Shown in pieces: positions 22,898 through 35,139 of a stretch of DNA of 64,000 bases. The translations under genes and the position numbers were made by a program. This stretch comes from Posidonia oceanica (taxonomy: Eukaryota > Streptophyta > Magnoliopsida > Alismatales > Posidoniaceae): NCBI GenBank assembly GCA_037176725.1, contig JAZBRS010000026.1:102593501-102657500 (forward strand), in the 5' to 3' direction. Position 1 is the first letter of the stretch. Each line of letters opens with the position of its first letter. The notes under the pieces are model-generated. The model was not told the origin of the DNA. It did no database searches and was given only the letters and a program-made list of their open reading frames with translations.

Positions 22898-24910
22898 TGT
22901 AAACACCCCGATTTGACGCCACTTGCAGGTGGATTTCTCCGGAAGAGCTCGATTCAGTCGCGACGAGGCATCACCCCATCACCTCCCCTAAAACCAGCCC
23001 AAAACCCCACACAAACCTCCCAAACCTAGTCCAACACCTCCTAATTCATCCAAACACCATAAGTCCTTAAGCCCAAGCCCACCGGTGGCCCAGGAGCACA
23101 AGAAACAGGCTCAGAATCCAAGCCAGCATCCCCTATCCAAGTCTCTCGCGTATTGCTTTCGCATAAAGCTCTCGCGTATGCTCTAGGTCAGGGGAAGGAT
23201 TAAGTGGTCCATTCACTTTTGGACCACGGAATCCTTGCTTCCCAATGGCTTGCATGGATCTAAGAGTGTGCCTTCATGCTCCTGGACCATCGTGCCCCCC
23301 ATCCAAATCCTAATTCCAATCTAATCCACTCTTCTAATCCCAGCCATTGATTTCAAAGCTTGTTAGCCGTCAACGGCCTTCATGCATTTGAAATCCTATA
23401 AAACACCTCCACCTCCGACGAGCTCCTCCTCTTGGACCCCTGCACTCTCGTGGCATTCAACCAGAATCCCAGTCACCTCAGACGCCCAGCATCCAATATC
23501 CCAAAGCCCCAACTACCTTCTTCTCCGGCCACACGTCGCCGTTGTAGACCAACAACCTTTTCCTCCACCGCCTGAGCCAACCCAGAGCTTGAGTGTGCGA
23601 GGGAGACCATCCAGAGCAATACCCAGCCCGCGTCCCAACCTTCGCCTCGTCGCCCCGAGCCGCCAACCCAGAGACATCCGCCGCTCATCTCGCCAGAAGG
23701 GACAACTAGCCCACCAACGCAGGTGAGCACCCATCACCCAACTCCTTTCCTCATGCTTTAGAATAATTCTAGACTGCCGTTTATTCCTTGCTGCCTTGTT
23801 GTGTTCCCAGCTTTGTTTGCATTGCATTTTATCGGTTCTTCTCCCAGTTTCCTTTTCTTTGCTTTCTCCGTCGCGTTTTGTGTCCGCCGGCAATGAGCTT
23901 GCAGACGTGCGAGGCGGTCAACCCCTGAGCACGAGCCACAACTCATTCCCTCATGAGCATCCATCACCCATCACCCATCGCCCCTCCAATGCTCTAGGTG
24001 CCTCCGCGACCTCGACGCAACCGTGCCTTGGCCGAATGCTCGTTGATGGCCGTGTGAAGCCAGTGTATCAGGGAGGTGCGACGGTGGAGATCGGACGGCT
24101 CTTGTTTTGCTCCTCATGCTTTGGCATTGCCCCTCCTAAAGTGACTCTACCTTCCTCGACCTCCTCTGAAAGACTCGGCTGTGTTCAGTGGGACTCTGGC
24201 CTCCATAGTAGCCGCCGAACCCATTGATTCCAGCGACAAGCATAGGGGATGGGGGAGGTGAACCACATGTCCTCTTTGCAATTTGTCTGCTTCGTTTTGT
24301 CCCTTGATACTCCCTCGAGCTTCACTGATATGCATTACAACGTTTTCAACTAGTTTGAGCATCCAATTTCGCGATGAAGTCCACTATCTGAAACAGACTA
24401 GTACCGCGTGAATGCCTCGCGTATTGGCCTCACATGTAGGTCTCGCGTTTTTCACAGTATTCTGGACAGTGGATAGAGCTTTAGTTTGATCTTTGCTTTG
24501 CTTGTGTCTTAGCTTCCTTTCTGCCATTGTGTTTCCATAGCATGTTTTAACATTCGTCATTGGTTCCATGGCATCCATCATGATCTCATAGCATTTACAT
24601 CGAGCATGTTTCTTAATGGCATTTGGCATATCATAAGCATGGCATGGGCATCCCTCGCCCTTTGGCATACATTATTGGCAATCACTGCCTACATCCACAC
24701 ATGCGAGCGAGATTGGCCTAGAAAGACCGCTTCTCAAGCGTATGGGGGTGCCTAGCACCTTCCCCATGCGTAACAGGAGTCCTTACCCTTTCTCTTGGTC
24801 TACAATGACTATTGTGTCTACATCCATTGGCACGAGTCATATATTTAGCATCATATTGCATGCATATCATTGTTTTTCCTCGATTTTCCTCATCCTTTGA
24901 CAATAGACTA
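22898..24910 (+). mobile_element. LTR-C: Ogre/Tat-type LTR, 2.0 kb
   Basis: It starts TGTAAACACCCCGATTTGAC and ends before the primer-site-like GGTGGCGACTCC (24911-24922). It carries the conserved box at 24716-24795. It is separated from LTR-B by 95 bp (22803-22897) of unassigned sequence. Frames at 23382-24227 overlap on both strands and are not supported as genes. Confidence 0.7.
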
Positions 24911-24922
24911 GGTGGCGACTCC

Positions 24923-25627
24923 ATTTTTGTCTTATTCTTTATTTTCTTCACCATTATCCATGACCCTCTCTTCTGACCCGGCATCGCGGCAGGATGGTCA
25001 TAAGGACAGTAGAATGCTAATTTTCTTGCGTTTTACATAAAATGCAACATGTCTTGCATTCTACACTCTGCCTGTGCCTCTTACTACTTTATTCTATACA
25101 CAACACAATCACAAAGGCTTAATTACAAGGGAAAGTACCCTAGATCATCTATAAAACTTACTCTACATCATAGCAACTAAGGGAGAACTCAAATGCCTAG
25201 GTCATTACAATAATGAATTTTTGTAAGAAAACAATCAAACTTTGAATTATAGGCATAATACATGTGTCATCATGTGTCCTACATATGGTGCACAAGATGT
25301 TGCGTCCTACACCCAAGCAACAGAGGCTAATCTGAAACCTCCTGAACTAAGCATGCAAATTTCCAAAAGTCTTCGTGGCACTAATGTAAACTGTATTCCG
25401 GTTTATTTTATAGCATGTAGCATGAGCTCAACATCAAAATTACATTAAAAATTATCCTTCGTGGTGTGTACCTTGCACCATGAGATAAACCCATCACAAT
25501 GCAGCAAGGTCCCTTGCAATCCAAAGCATCAATGAATCCTTAGAACGCTCTCCCAACCTCTCTCCGAGCTCCATTGATCTCCAGCAACTCATTCTCCACA
25601 AAAATCAAAGAATTACTATTGAGTACA
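24923..25627. other. Mixed LTR remnants with one palindromic cassette
   Basis: The cassette at 25009-25064 has the outer pair GTAGAATGC and GCATTCTAC and the inner pair TTGCGTTTTA and TAAAATGCAA. GGTCATTACA (25200-25209) looks like an LTR terminus, either the TGTAATGACC start of a minus-strand LTR or a plus-strand end. No matching target duplication is visible. There is no gene. Confidence 0.45.
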
Positions 25628-26895
25628 TGTATCGCCCCCGACACCACAAATAGCATCAAACTACCCATAACAATTTAACATTTAAACAACTTACCAAAAC
25701 TTGCAGGAATAATAACTAAATAAAGATAATAACTGAAATATAATTCAACAAGACCTATTTCTACCCAGAACTTGTGGTATGCGACTACGTGGCCTCAACT
25801 ATATGCACTAGATTGGACTGCAACTCCACGAAACTTCACCTAAAAGAAAACCAACAAAACCACGTATGAGTGACATCCATTGTCATCCAGCACACGCTAT
25901 CAAAAACCAGAAACACAAAAAAAACTGGAGCTACTGACTGTCAGCTCCCAGAACCACACAGCTGTCTCTTTCGGCAGTACCAAAACCTGAAGTCTGCAAA
26001 GACACCAAGTCTGCAAAATTCTATAGCAGAGAAACACACAATTCCTTTTAAAAAACATGCTTTTCAAATCATTTTTCTTTTCTTTCAAAACACGTGCATT
26101 CTTTAAAATCTATTATGCACCCTTGGGATGGCCACGTTCCAACGATGACCCCACCACCTTGGCGACACAATGGCGACAGCAGCAGCAAGCTTCCCCCCTC
26201 ACCGGCGAGCCTTTCTCCCTCTCTCACAGTTCCCTCCTCCTCCTCTGTTTCTCTCTTCCTCTCTTTCTTTCCTTCTTCCCTTCTTCCCTTCTCGAGCCTT
26301 CTTCTCTTACTATTCTCTCTCTTTTTTCCCACACTCGTGCCTTTAGCCCAAGCCACCCCTCCTTTTATAAGCCCATGCCCGACGTCTTTACGTAAAACAC
26401 AGGCATGTGATTATCGTGGCATAGCACAAGCATGCAAGGAAAAGAATTCACGGAACTCGAGGCACGCACAAGGTTCCCGTGTAACAAAAGAAAAGAGAGA
26501 ATCACAGGCTGCACTATGACATCTTGGCATTATGTTCCTTCCTCGACCCCACATTCACAGGTCACGATATACCAAAATACCACACAACACAGAGAACCAG
26601 AAAATCACAAACGTGACAGGAGGGAACAAACACAAATTCATCATAATTGCTTAATAAATGTATTTACAATTAAAAGCAATCAAACTCTAATTCACCCAAA
26701 ATACACTCACGTGGGAATCAAATTCCCCAAATCAAATTATACAGTATTCTGAATTCTGAACTAATGGGCCGCGCCTACATTCTACACTGGTAAACTGTGC
26801 CACCAATCCGTGCTCACAATGCGCGCCAATAGCTCATGCCAGGATTTCATGCTAAATATTCGTGCCAAATATACCCGTTAGTTCTAAACAGACCC
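25628..26895 (-). mobile_element. LTR-4 fragment, Tekay/Del-like, minus orientation
   Basis: It begins TGTATCGCCCCCG (25628), the reverse complement of a GGGGGCGATACA end. Reading on the minus strand, the box GTGCTGGATGAC...GTCACTCA (25868-25905) and the 'CTACGTGGC' stretch near 25780 match LTR-1 in order. It stops at GACCC, where LTR-3 begins. Confidence 0.55.
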
Positions 26896-29800
26896 TGTAA
26901 CATCCAGGTTTTTTTCTGAATCTAGCGGGTAATTTTAGCGTAGGTAATTAGCGAAAGAATCTAGCGTAAATTATCGACGCGAATTGCTTAGGAGTGTTGT
27001 CAGCGCGGATTTCTGGCGCGTGTTACCGGCACACTCCGTTAGTTTAGAATTCAATTTTCTGTTGGGTTGGACTTGGGGATATAATTTTTCATGTAAGGTG
27101 TTTTGATGGTTTGGAGTTTGATTGCTTCTAATTGTAATTTATCATTTAAGCAATCATTGTAGAGTGGTGTTTATACTCTCTGCCGTAACTTTTGGAAGTT
27201 TGTTTGGAAGATTTGCAGTTTATGGGGAAGAGGAGTTTTGCGTAATTTTCGCACAAAAAGTTAAATAAAGAAAAGAAGAAAATAGAGAAGAAGAGAGGCA
27301 AGTTGAGAAGAAAAGAAGAAGAGAACAAAGAGAAGGGGAGAGAACGAGATAGGGGTGAGGGAGAGATTGGAGGAGAAGGAGAGAGGAGGAGAAGGCTGGA
27401 GCTGCCGCTGCTGTCGAAGCTGTCGTCGTCGTCGCCGCTGGAGGTGGAGGTACACACCTGTTAAAGTTTTGAGAAATTTTTGGTGATTTATTGGTGATTT
27501 TTGGTGAATAGTATTCTTGTAGTTTTGTTTGGTGATAACTTGAGTTATACATATCGTAATCTTGTGATTTTTGTCCCAAATGAAAGATCATCACGAGATC
27601 TTCAATTTGGTATATTACTTGTAATTTTTGGATGCTTGTAGAGAAACCGGTTTTAGTTTTAAATCTCGGATGAACAATAACATGAATAGTATCCACCGGC
27701 TTTACTTGTTGATTTCTCGAGCTACATTCATCGGATTCTTGTGATTTTTATCCCGGATTGTAGAACTCGTCGTCGATATATGATATGCAATTTTTGGACA
27801 AAGAATGAATTTTTAATTGTAAAAATTTACCATAGTTAAACCATGGATTTACTGTGCATAGGAGACTCTAAGCTAGCGGAGGAAGAAGGTGAGCAGTTGA
27901 TTTGGGAATTTTGTATCTTAATCCCTCATATTTTTTATAACTACCTTTAAGTTTCTATTTTTATATATTTATTACATTTCAATCCCTAACTTTTATATTA
28001 TATTTATATTTTAGTCCCTGAGTTTTGTGAAATCACTTTTTAGTCTCTAAGTTTTATGAGAACTACTTTTTAGTCCCCAACTTTTAGATTTAGTTACTTT
28101 TAAATCCTTAGATTTTGTGTAAATCACATTTAAGCCCTTAAGGACTTATTTTTGATAATTTTGATATGATTAGTGTTACATGGACACTGTAGGTAGTTGG
28201 AGCACAATGATAATTAGGAAAATCATTAGAGAAGAGTTAAGAATTGCCTAAAATGGATTAACAAGACCACACTTGTGCTAGGGATGGAATTAAAAAACTA
28301 AATAACCTAGTAATGCTAAGATTTTTCCTAATCGATCTAGATGGACATTAAGGAACATGATAATCTTAGGATTAAACCTTGGCACCAAGACTTAGTGTTC
28401 TGGGTACTGATTGTGTGAGTGTTCGGTCTCGTAAGTATATTGGAACTTCATGACCGATGTTTTGGCTTCTGGTTGGTATCTCCTGGGTAAATGATATACC
28501 CAGAAGATGTATTTGTTTCTCTGTTGTGTGTGTTTTGAGGTGTGGTTTCTAGGCCCGACAAAGGAGCTGTCGAGGCCATGATTTAAGCTGTGATTTCAGC
28601 TCATGGTTTTGTGCCGTGCTTGGTACTGTGTTTTGAGGTGTTATGATTTGTCATTTAAAGATTTCGAAATGGTTTTCGAAAAGAGTTTTGAAAAAAAAAT
28701 GTATGGATTTTGCAAAGGTTTTGGAAAGAGTTTTCCAACGTATTCTGTTTGTAGCAGACCAAGATGCCGGAGGGACGTGTCGACGGGTCCTAGGGATGTG
28801 ACGACGTTCCTGGGTAGTCAGGCACGAAGCCTAGGTTGAGGTCCTGAGACCAAGAGGCTAAGGTAAGTGTTCGTCGGATCTTGGAGCTATAATACTCTTT
28901 GATTGTCATTTACGAGGCCAAGGCTGAGGTCCGCAGGTCGAGGTGCCGACGGGACTTGGAGGTATGACACTCCACTTGCTTCGAGTGATGAAGGCCCAGG
29001 GTACCGACAGTACATAATAGTGTTGTGGCAGCGGACCCAGGGGGTATGAGACCTCTGAGTAGCTGGACGTGATACCCTTGCTAGTATGGGTACCGAGACT
29101 GGTAGGTGCGAACTGAGCCTTAGGGTTTGGAGCACTGAGTTTGGGGCGTCAGAGGACGCCACCCCGTGTATACTGAGAAATATGATAATAAATGAGGCTT
29201 GTTGGCTGGGATGGTCGCTCTCCCATATGGGGTAGGCTACCACGGCACTGCAGTTGAGAGAAGCTAGAGTCTTCAGCAACTGCTTGTGGCTAGGTGTCGT
29301 CTGCTTGGGCCCGAGTAACAACACAGACTGTTTGTGTGTGGTTGTGTGTGTTTGTGGCCGCGCCTGTGGGGTGTCGGTCCAGCGTTAGTGGAGCGCTATG
29401 GTTTTGCTGAGCAGTGCCTCAGCGTTGGCTTTTGGTCCTAGTGTTTGCTGTGTTGTGTGTGTTCTGGACGCAATTGAGGGCATTCAGGCACGGTTGGCCA
29501 TCTAGTCCATATCGGGAGTTTGAGGGACTAGATTGTGTGATTTTTTGGACTTGATTTGACAAGAGTGGCCATTTCAAGTGTGCATTGTGGTTTTGAAAAG
29601 AGCATACATATGGTTTTGAAAGGAAAAGAGAAAATATGAATTCAAATACATGTTTTTAATGTTTTGCTTTGTGAGACATGTTGTATGTCCTGTTGCGGCA
29701 TCCAAGAGTGATGCCTGTGTTTGTTGCTTGTGGCGTGGTTACGCCTGTTTCCTCGGCGGGGCTTGCCGAACTGTTTGTGTGCCCAAGTGGGGTGTGTGCT

Positions 29801-30065
29801 GGGTGACTTATTGAGTGGTCACTCACGTGTGTTTTATTTCTGTTTTTGGCAGTTCAGGATAGGAACTGGAGTTGCTAGTGTACATAGGAAAGAAGTCACA
29901 CTGCCACACATCTAAGGGTTCTGGATAAGTGAGTTAATTAAATTTAATTTATTTCTGCTTTATATTGATTGTGAAAATTTAGTTCTGTTGTTCATGAATA
30001 CTAGTATATATATTAAAAAAAAAATGGTAGCTAGGTTGAGAGGTAACGACTTGGAGGTCGTTACA
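26896..30065 (+). mobile_element. LTR-3: 3.17-kb solo LTR, Tekay/Del-like
   Basis: The ends are TGTAACATCC (26896) and GGTCGTTACA (30056-30065). The flanks GACCC (26891-26895) and GACTC (30066-30070) match at four of five bases, fitting an old target duplication. It shares the GTGTGCTGGGTGAC...GTCACTCA box (29789-29825) and the 'GACAAAGGAGCTGT' stretch (28557) with the solo LTR at 6828. No pol sequence lies inside. A CT/GA-rich part at 27270-27420 gives spurious frames. Confidence 0.7.
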
Positions 30066-30869
30066 GACTCGGAGCAATAATGCTTTATTATTACATATTT
30101 TATTACCCATATTTATCTATTTTATATATAAATAATGCTTCTTGAGGTATTTTAGTTAATTTTGTAGGAACATAAAGTACAAGCAAATGCAAATAAAAGA
30201 GGAAAAAGAATATGAAAGATCAATTATGTTGCAAACAAGAGAAGAAATTCTAATTCAACTAGGCTCCAATCAAATATTCAATTTGTGCATCATATATCAA
30301 ATTCAAATTCAAATGGATCCTAGATGTGCACAATATTCTTAAGAAGTAACCAAAGTTATTCAAATAGAAATTCCAAAATATAATAGTCAATTGGTGGTGG
30401 TTGGTGGCCCCTATTATGGAGAGAACTCTTAAAATCTAAGGACATCTTTTATATTGAAGATATTATTTATATTTGTGATTTAAATTTAAGAAAGATGTAA
30501 CACCTATTCATGTCTATAAATATGGGGATTCTTTATGTTTTTCATCATCTTCTACTTTGTATACTTCTTCTCTAGGGCCACTTTTGCAACTATGGAGTTG
30601 AGTGCTAGAAGTTATTTGTATCGGGTTTGAACGATCAACAATATTAGTTTTATTTTTATCATGTTTCTTTCTTTTTATTTTTGTTTTCCCTTTTCAATCA
30701 TGTACTAAATTGCTTTTCTAAGATTATATGAAGCTATGGTGGTTGCATGATGATGTAATTAATTTGACAATTAGAATTAAAATCTAAAATTCACTTTTTC
30801 CTATGGGATCGACTCATATTTGCCTTCGTGCTATATAGTACACCGTGCACTTACGGTTATTTAAAATTC
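30066..30869 (+). mobile_element. Athila/Tat-type LTR remnant
   Basis: It resembles the LTR at 32736-35112. Both start with an AT-rich TTATTATTACATATTTTATT-like block followed by GTAGGAAC or ACAGGAAC. Both end with ATCGACTC..., TATAGTACACCGTGCACTTA or its variant, and CGG. No primer site or gag follows, so this is a solo or truncated copy of about 0.8 kb. Confidence 0.6.
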
Positions 30870-31414
30870 ACATCAATTACTGCAAGAAAAGGAGGAGGAG
30901 ACGTAAGCTCAATACCCAAGGAACTCAAACCAAGGCTCACCTCAAGTTCTGAGTTGCAGCACGCCTTCCTGGCAAATTCTCTGAGTAAACACGGTGCCTG
31001 GAATAGCAGGAGGTCACCGGAGGTCCGCCTCCATGCCCACCTTTAGCATGCACGAGGAAAAACCAACTCCTCCTCTACCATGCAAATGCATGCACGCTTC
31101 TCCCCTATTTTCTCTCCTGAATTCTTCCTTTGAAAACATAGCTCCCGTGGATAGAGGAATGGAGGAAGAAGAAACTAAGAAAATAAGAGTTGATTGAGTA
31201 TAAATAGGCATTCCACAACCAGGCCAGAATTCTCTGGAAATTGTCTAAGGTGTAAGATGCGTAGTTCCATGCGTTTAACACAAAATGCACCGCTTGCTGC
31301 GTTTAGTAGTTCAAAAGTCCAGACCAACATGCTTAAAACACAAAAAACATTGTGTCTTATATAAAACGCATAGTATTTGGCATTCTACACACACTCTCTC
31401 TCTCTCTCCAATAC
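30870..31414 (-). mobile_element. Probable 5' part of LTR-2 with cassettes and a TATA-like site
   Basis: It abuts the gypsy pol relic at about 31415. It has two palindromic cassettes (31250-31308 and 31328-31390) and a TATA-like TATAAATAGG on the plus strand, TATTTATA on the minus (31199-31208). On the minus strand the order is cassettes, TATA, leader, as in the solo LTR. The expected TGTAAC start is missing, so its first bases are lost or rearranged. Confidence 0.5.
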
Positions 31415-32735
31415 TCCCATCTGCGACTTTCTTCGGTGCCTCCCAAACTGTGATAGCAACCACTTTCTTTGGGTCCATCTTGACTTCTTTGTGTCCAATG
31501 ATATGTCCCAGAAAGTCAATCTCCTATTGCACAAATGTGCACTTCTTGAGCTTCAAATACAAACTATGCACACGCAACTTCTCTAATGCCATACACAATG
31601 ATTTTATCTAGATACACTACTACAAAGATATCGATATATTTCGAGAAAACATTATTCACTAAGTTACAAAATGTATCTGGAGCATTAGTTAGCCCAAACA
31701 GCATAACAAGGAACTCAAATGACCCATAGCACATCACACAAGCTGTCTTAGGTTGATCTCCCTCGGCTATGCGCACTTGATAATAGCTAGACCTCAAGTC
31801 CATCTTGGTGAAGTAGCATGTGCTCCCCAACCTGTTAAATAAATTCTTGACATTGGGTATAGGATATTTGTTTTTTACTGTAACCTTATTCAATGCACGG
31901 TAGTCTACGCACAAGCATAGTGTGTCATCCGTCTTCTTCTGGAAAAGCACTTGTGCACCATACAACGCCTTACTGGGTCAGAGGAGTCCTCCCTCGATCA
32001 ATCCCTTGAGCTACTTCTTCAGCTCCTCCAAGTAAATCGGCAGCATCCGATACGATGCTTGTGCTAGTCGCACTGAGCCGGGCATGAGCTCGATGCAGTG
32101 ATCCACATTGTGACACAGTGGTAGCTTTGATGGCAACTCTTCCAACATCATGTCCCGGAACTCGTTGAGCAGCTCTATTACTCCCGTTGGTAGTGCATTT
32201 CATGGCACATTTTGTGAAGTCACCTCGCACATGGTTGCAACGTATGTCTCCTCCTAACGTCAGAGACCATCTCATACTTACAACGTCGTGAGCATGACTG
32301 TCCCATCCTTGTCTTGAGACACATGCACAAAACAAGGTGCACGGTCATCATGAATCATCAAACCATCGAGATGAGGCATTACCCCAACCTTGGCATTCCT
32401 CATGAAATAAAGGCCTAAGATAACTCGAAAGTCATCGAGGGGCATCACCACAAGCTCGCAAACACCAGACCAGCTCCCTATTTGCATCACGGTTGTAACC
32501 ACACCATACGTGCGCTTCACCACCGAATTCACAGCCTCGACGCTGCTACCTAATCCTTGTGCAACCATGAGGTAAAAGTCCTTGAGCTCGCTATCGGACA
32601 GGAAGTTATGACTTGCGCCCGTGTCCACCATCGCACGCATCAAGCGGTTGTTGAGCATGATATCAACGTTCATCAGGCCATCGTTCTTCAGTGTGCTGGT
32701 CTTTCCACGAAGTGCGCTCAACTGGAGGGGGTTTA
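31415..32735 (-). pseudogene. Ty3/gypsy pol, 5' half: protease and reverse transcriptase
   Basis: The protease region (32735-32278) carries VDTGASHNFLSDSE, the aspartic protease active site, about 40 residues in. The RT region (31965-31564) carries VDYRALNKVTVKNKYPIP, FTKMDLRSSYYQVRI and MLFGLTNAPDTF. The catalytic YxDD box reads YLDK, so an essential aspartate is gone. Coding continues in a broken frame (FLGHIIGH, then DPKKVVAI) to about 31415 and then stops. The expected next segment, SFLGLANYY, begins at 11923. Frames between protease and RT are disrupted. No gag is seen upstream, where an Athila-type LTR begins at 32736. Confidence 0.85.
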
Positions 32736-35112
32736 TGATTAACACATAATTTATACATATTTTATTTCTCGTATTTATTGATTATTGTATGTAAATAATA
32801 CTACTCAAGGTATTTTGTATAAATTTTACAGGAACTTGGGGACTCAGAAAGAATTTAGAAAAAAGAGGGGAAAAGAATAAATATGCAAAGAATTTAAATC
32901 TAAATTCAAATTCAGATTATATTTGAATTAGAAAAGAAAAGAATTTTGCACAAAGAATGTAGAACCACTTTGAATATTCAAATTCAAAATTTCATATGCT
33001 TAAAGGCTTAGAAAAATATCATCTAAACGACTGGAACAAATCAATACACAAGTACGACCTCCCAAGCACCCGTGGATCAGATTTTTGACCCGATCTTTCG
33101 TCGTTACAATTTTAAGTTGTAAATATCTAGTATTTAAATTTAGAATTTAAAGTTTTGAATCAGTTTTGTTTCCGATGTGAGAGATGTGCTTGTAAGTCTA
33201 TAAATAAACTATTGTTGTAGATCTAGAGAGAATCTTCCATCCTTTAGGCTTAGACTTTTCTTCTCTTATTTTGGAGAGCTTCAAGTATTCTCCTTACTGT
33301 AATCTCACATTCTATTAATAAAACTTCATTTTCTCTTCATTTATGTCTTTTATTTCAATTCCTATATTTAAGTATTTATTTTCTATCATTTCCATGTGCA
33401 ATTAATTTCTATATCTAGGATTTAGATGCAGTTCATGTAAATTTCAGATGTTGTAATTAAATCTCTCTTTATCTTCTCATGTTTTAATGTCATGATTACT
33501 TAGACTAGATGTATATTGCATGAATCTCTGTTATATCGATAAATTTTGACAAACTAATATTGATTACATATTTTTAATCTATGCTTAGGAAAAAATAATT
33601 GGAGATCATGTGTATAATCTTAGATCTAATGTATATCATTTGATTTCGTTTAATTTGTGTGTTTTTATCTAGTACTTGATATTCTATGGTGCATTGCATA
33701 TAGATTATGTTTGTTAGGATAAAAGCCATTGAGTTAAATTATTTAAATCAGAAAGAGAGATAGAGAGTGGATTTAATTATGCATCTTGTACTTACATGAA
33801 TGGATTCAAAAACCCTAGTTCTCTTTGTTAGGATCTATAAGCTTCTCTAAATGAGGGTGAATAAAGATTTTAAGGATAATAGCGGAATTAAAATTTTATT
33901 CAACAAACACAAGCAAATAACTCAAGTAATTGGAGTTGAGTATTAAATTATAAATATACAAAGAAGGAGATGAGAGAAATTGAGAACAAGAAATACATAT
34001 AGTGGTTCAACCTCTCCGACTTAGTCCACTTCTTGAGAACCCCTCGAGAATTTCCCTATCCGATCTTAATTCCGACTCAAGATCCTACCACTACACCTCT
34101 TGACGAAACCCTTGTCAAGACTCTACAAAAACCACAGTCATCCATTCTCACAAACGGAGAAGCTTGTACACTTGATGAATGAAAATTACAACTCTTAACT
34201 CTTTTTCTATCTCCCAAACACTTAGGTGAGCAAGAATAAGATGGGAAAGGAATTTGAAAATGTCTTGCTAATCTTGAAGAAAAGAGTGGGAAATGCTAGG
34301 AAATGATAGATCTTGAAGCTCTTGTATGTGGACTGTGTTTTGTGTCAAAGGAGGGTGCCTATATATAGAGAAAATTGGTAGAAAGTATGTGTCTAACGTC
34401 TATATTTATCCTCCAACGAATAGTCATTTGGTATGCCGAGGCTGGTTCGGTATGCCGAATGACTCACAGTTGTTCTCAACAGTCGAGCAATTCGGTATGT
34501 CGAAACTGATTCGGTATGCCGAATTGGTTCTCAATTCAGAACCTCTGTAAGCCTAGATTTCGGTATACTGAAATTATTTGGTATGCCAAAATGTCTTGTA
34601 AAGTCCTATAAATGAGTGTAATCAATGAATGGTTTAGTTTAAGGCTTAGCTATTTTCCTAAAACACTATGGGAATATTTGGGAGATTATTACAGGTTCCT
34701 AAATTACAACAAAATACATTTACATGAAGTACAATTACAATAAGAACTTGATCTTCTATCTTCAAATCACCTTTTAGCTCATTTCTCCTTCTTCAATTTC
34801 CAATGTCCATAAGAATTCTTTCTTGACCTATTAAGAAGGATTAGCACACAAATATGTTTTGTTATCGTTAAAATTGAGATGAGGCAATTATGCCAATACT
34901 CTTTTCTTTTGAAATTTCTTTAAGTGTTTAAAATTAATCAACTCTTAAATAATCACTCCAATCCGATATCTTTAATCTATCTTCTTCGCCCATCATTAAC
35001 TGATAATTAATTTTTGTTATATTACTCTATTATTTGTGGGAATCGACTCGTACTTACATACGTACTACATAGTATATCGTGCACTTACGGTATAGATATT
35101 AAAATTTTGACA
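32736..35112 (+). mobile_element. Athila/Tat-type 5' LTR, interrupted by a copia LTR
   Basis: It starts TGATTAACACATAATT (32736) and ends TTTTGACA (35105-35112). It is followed by a primer site and a gag relic, so it is a 5' LTR on the plus strand. Removing the copia LTR and one target copy leaves about 1.3 kb. The stretch 'GTGCACTTACGG' near its end is shared with the remnant at 30066-30869. Confidence 0.7.
33826..34898 (-). mobile_element. Solo Ty1/copia LTR with a perfect 5-bp target duplication
   Basis: CTCTT flanks both sides (33821-33825 and 34899-34903). On the minus strand the LTR starts TATTGGCATAATTGCC (TG to TA change) and ends GATCCTAACA. It includes the leader typical of plant copia LTRs: GATCTTGAGTCGG, CTCGAGGGGTTCTC, AGTGGACTAAGTCGGAGAGG, GAACCACTATA. 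Upstream of its TATA (TATATATA near 34362) are several TTCGGYATRCCGAA-type palindromes (34430-34580). No internal region is present. Confidence 0.85.
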
Positions 35113-35121
35113 TTAAGTTTT

Positions 35122-35139
35122 TGACACCGTTGGTAGGGA
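35122..35139 (+). other. Decayed tRNA-Asp-type primer-binding site
   Basis: TGACACCGTTGGTAGGGA matches the Athila/Tat primer site TGGCGCCGTTGCCGGGGA at 13 of 18 positions; three of the five changes are transitions. It lies 9 bases after the LTR end. Confidence 0.65.

Noticed and set aside
25009..25209. LTR-2 ending at TGTAATGACC (25209, minus)
   Set aside because: The flanks CAATT (11919-11923) and ATAAT (25210-25214) do not form a duplication. The pol junction at about 31415 fits LTR-2 better, so this terminus is left unassigned.
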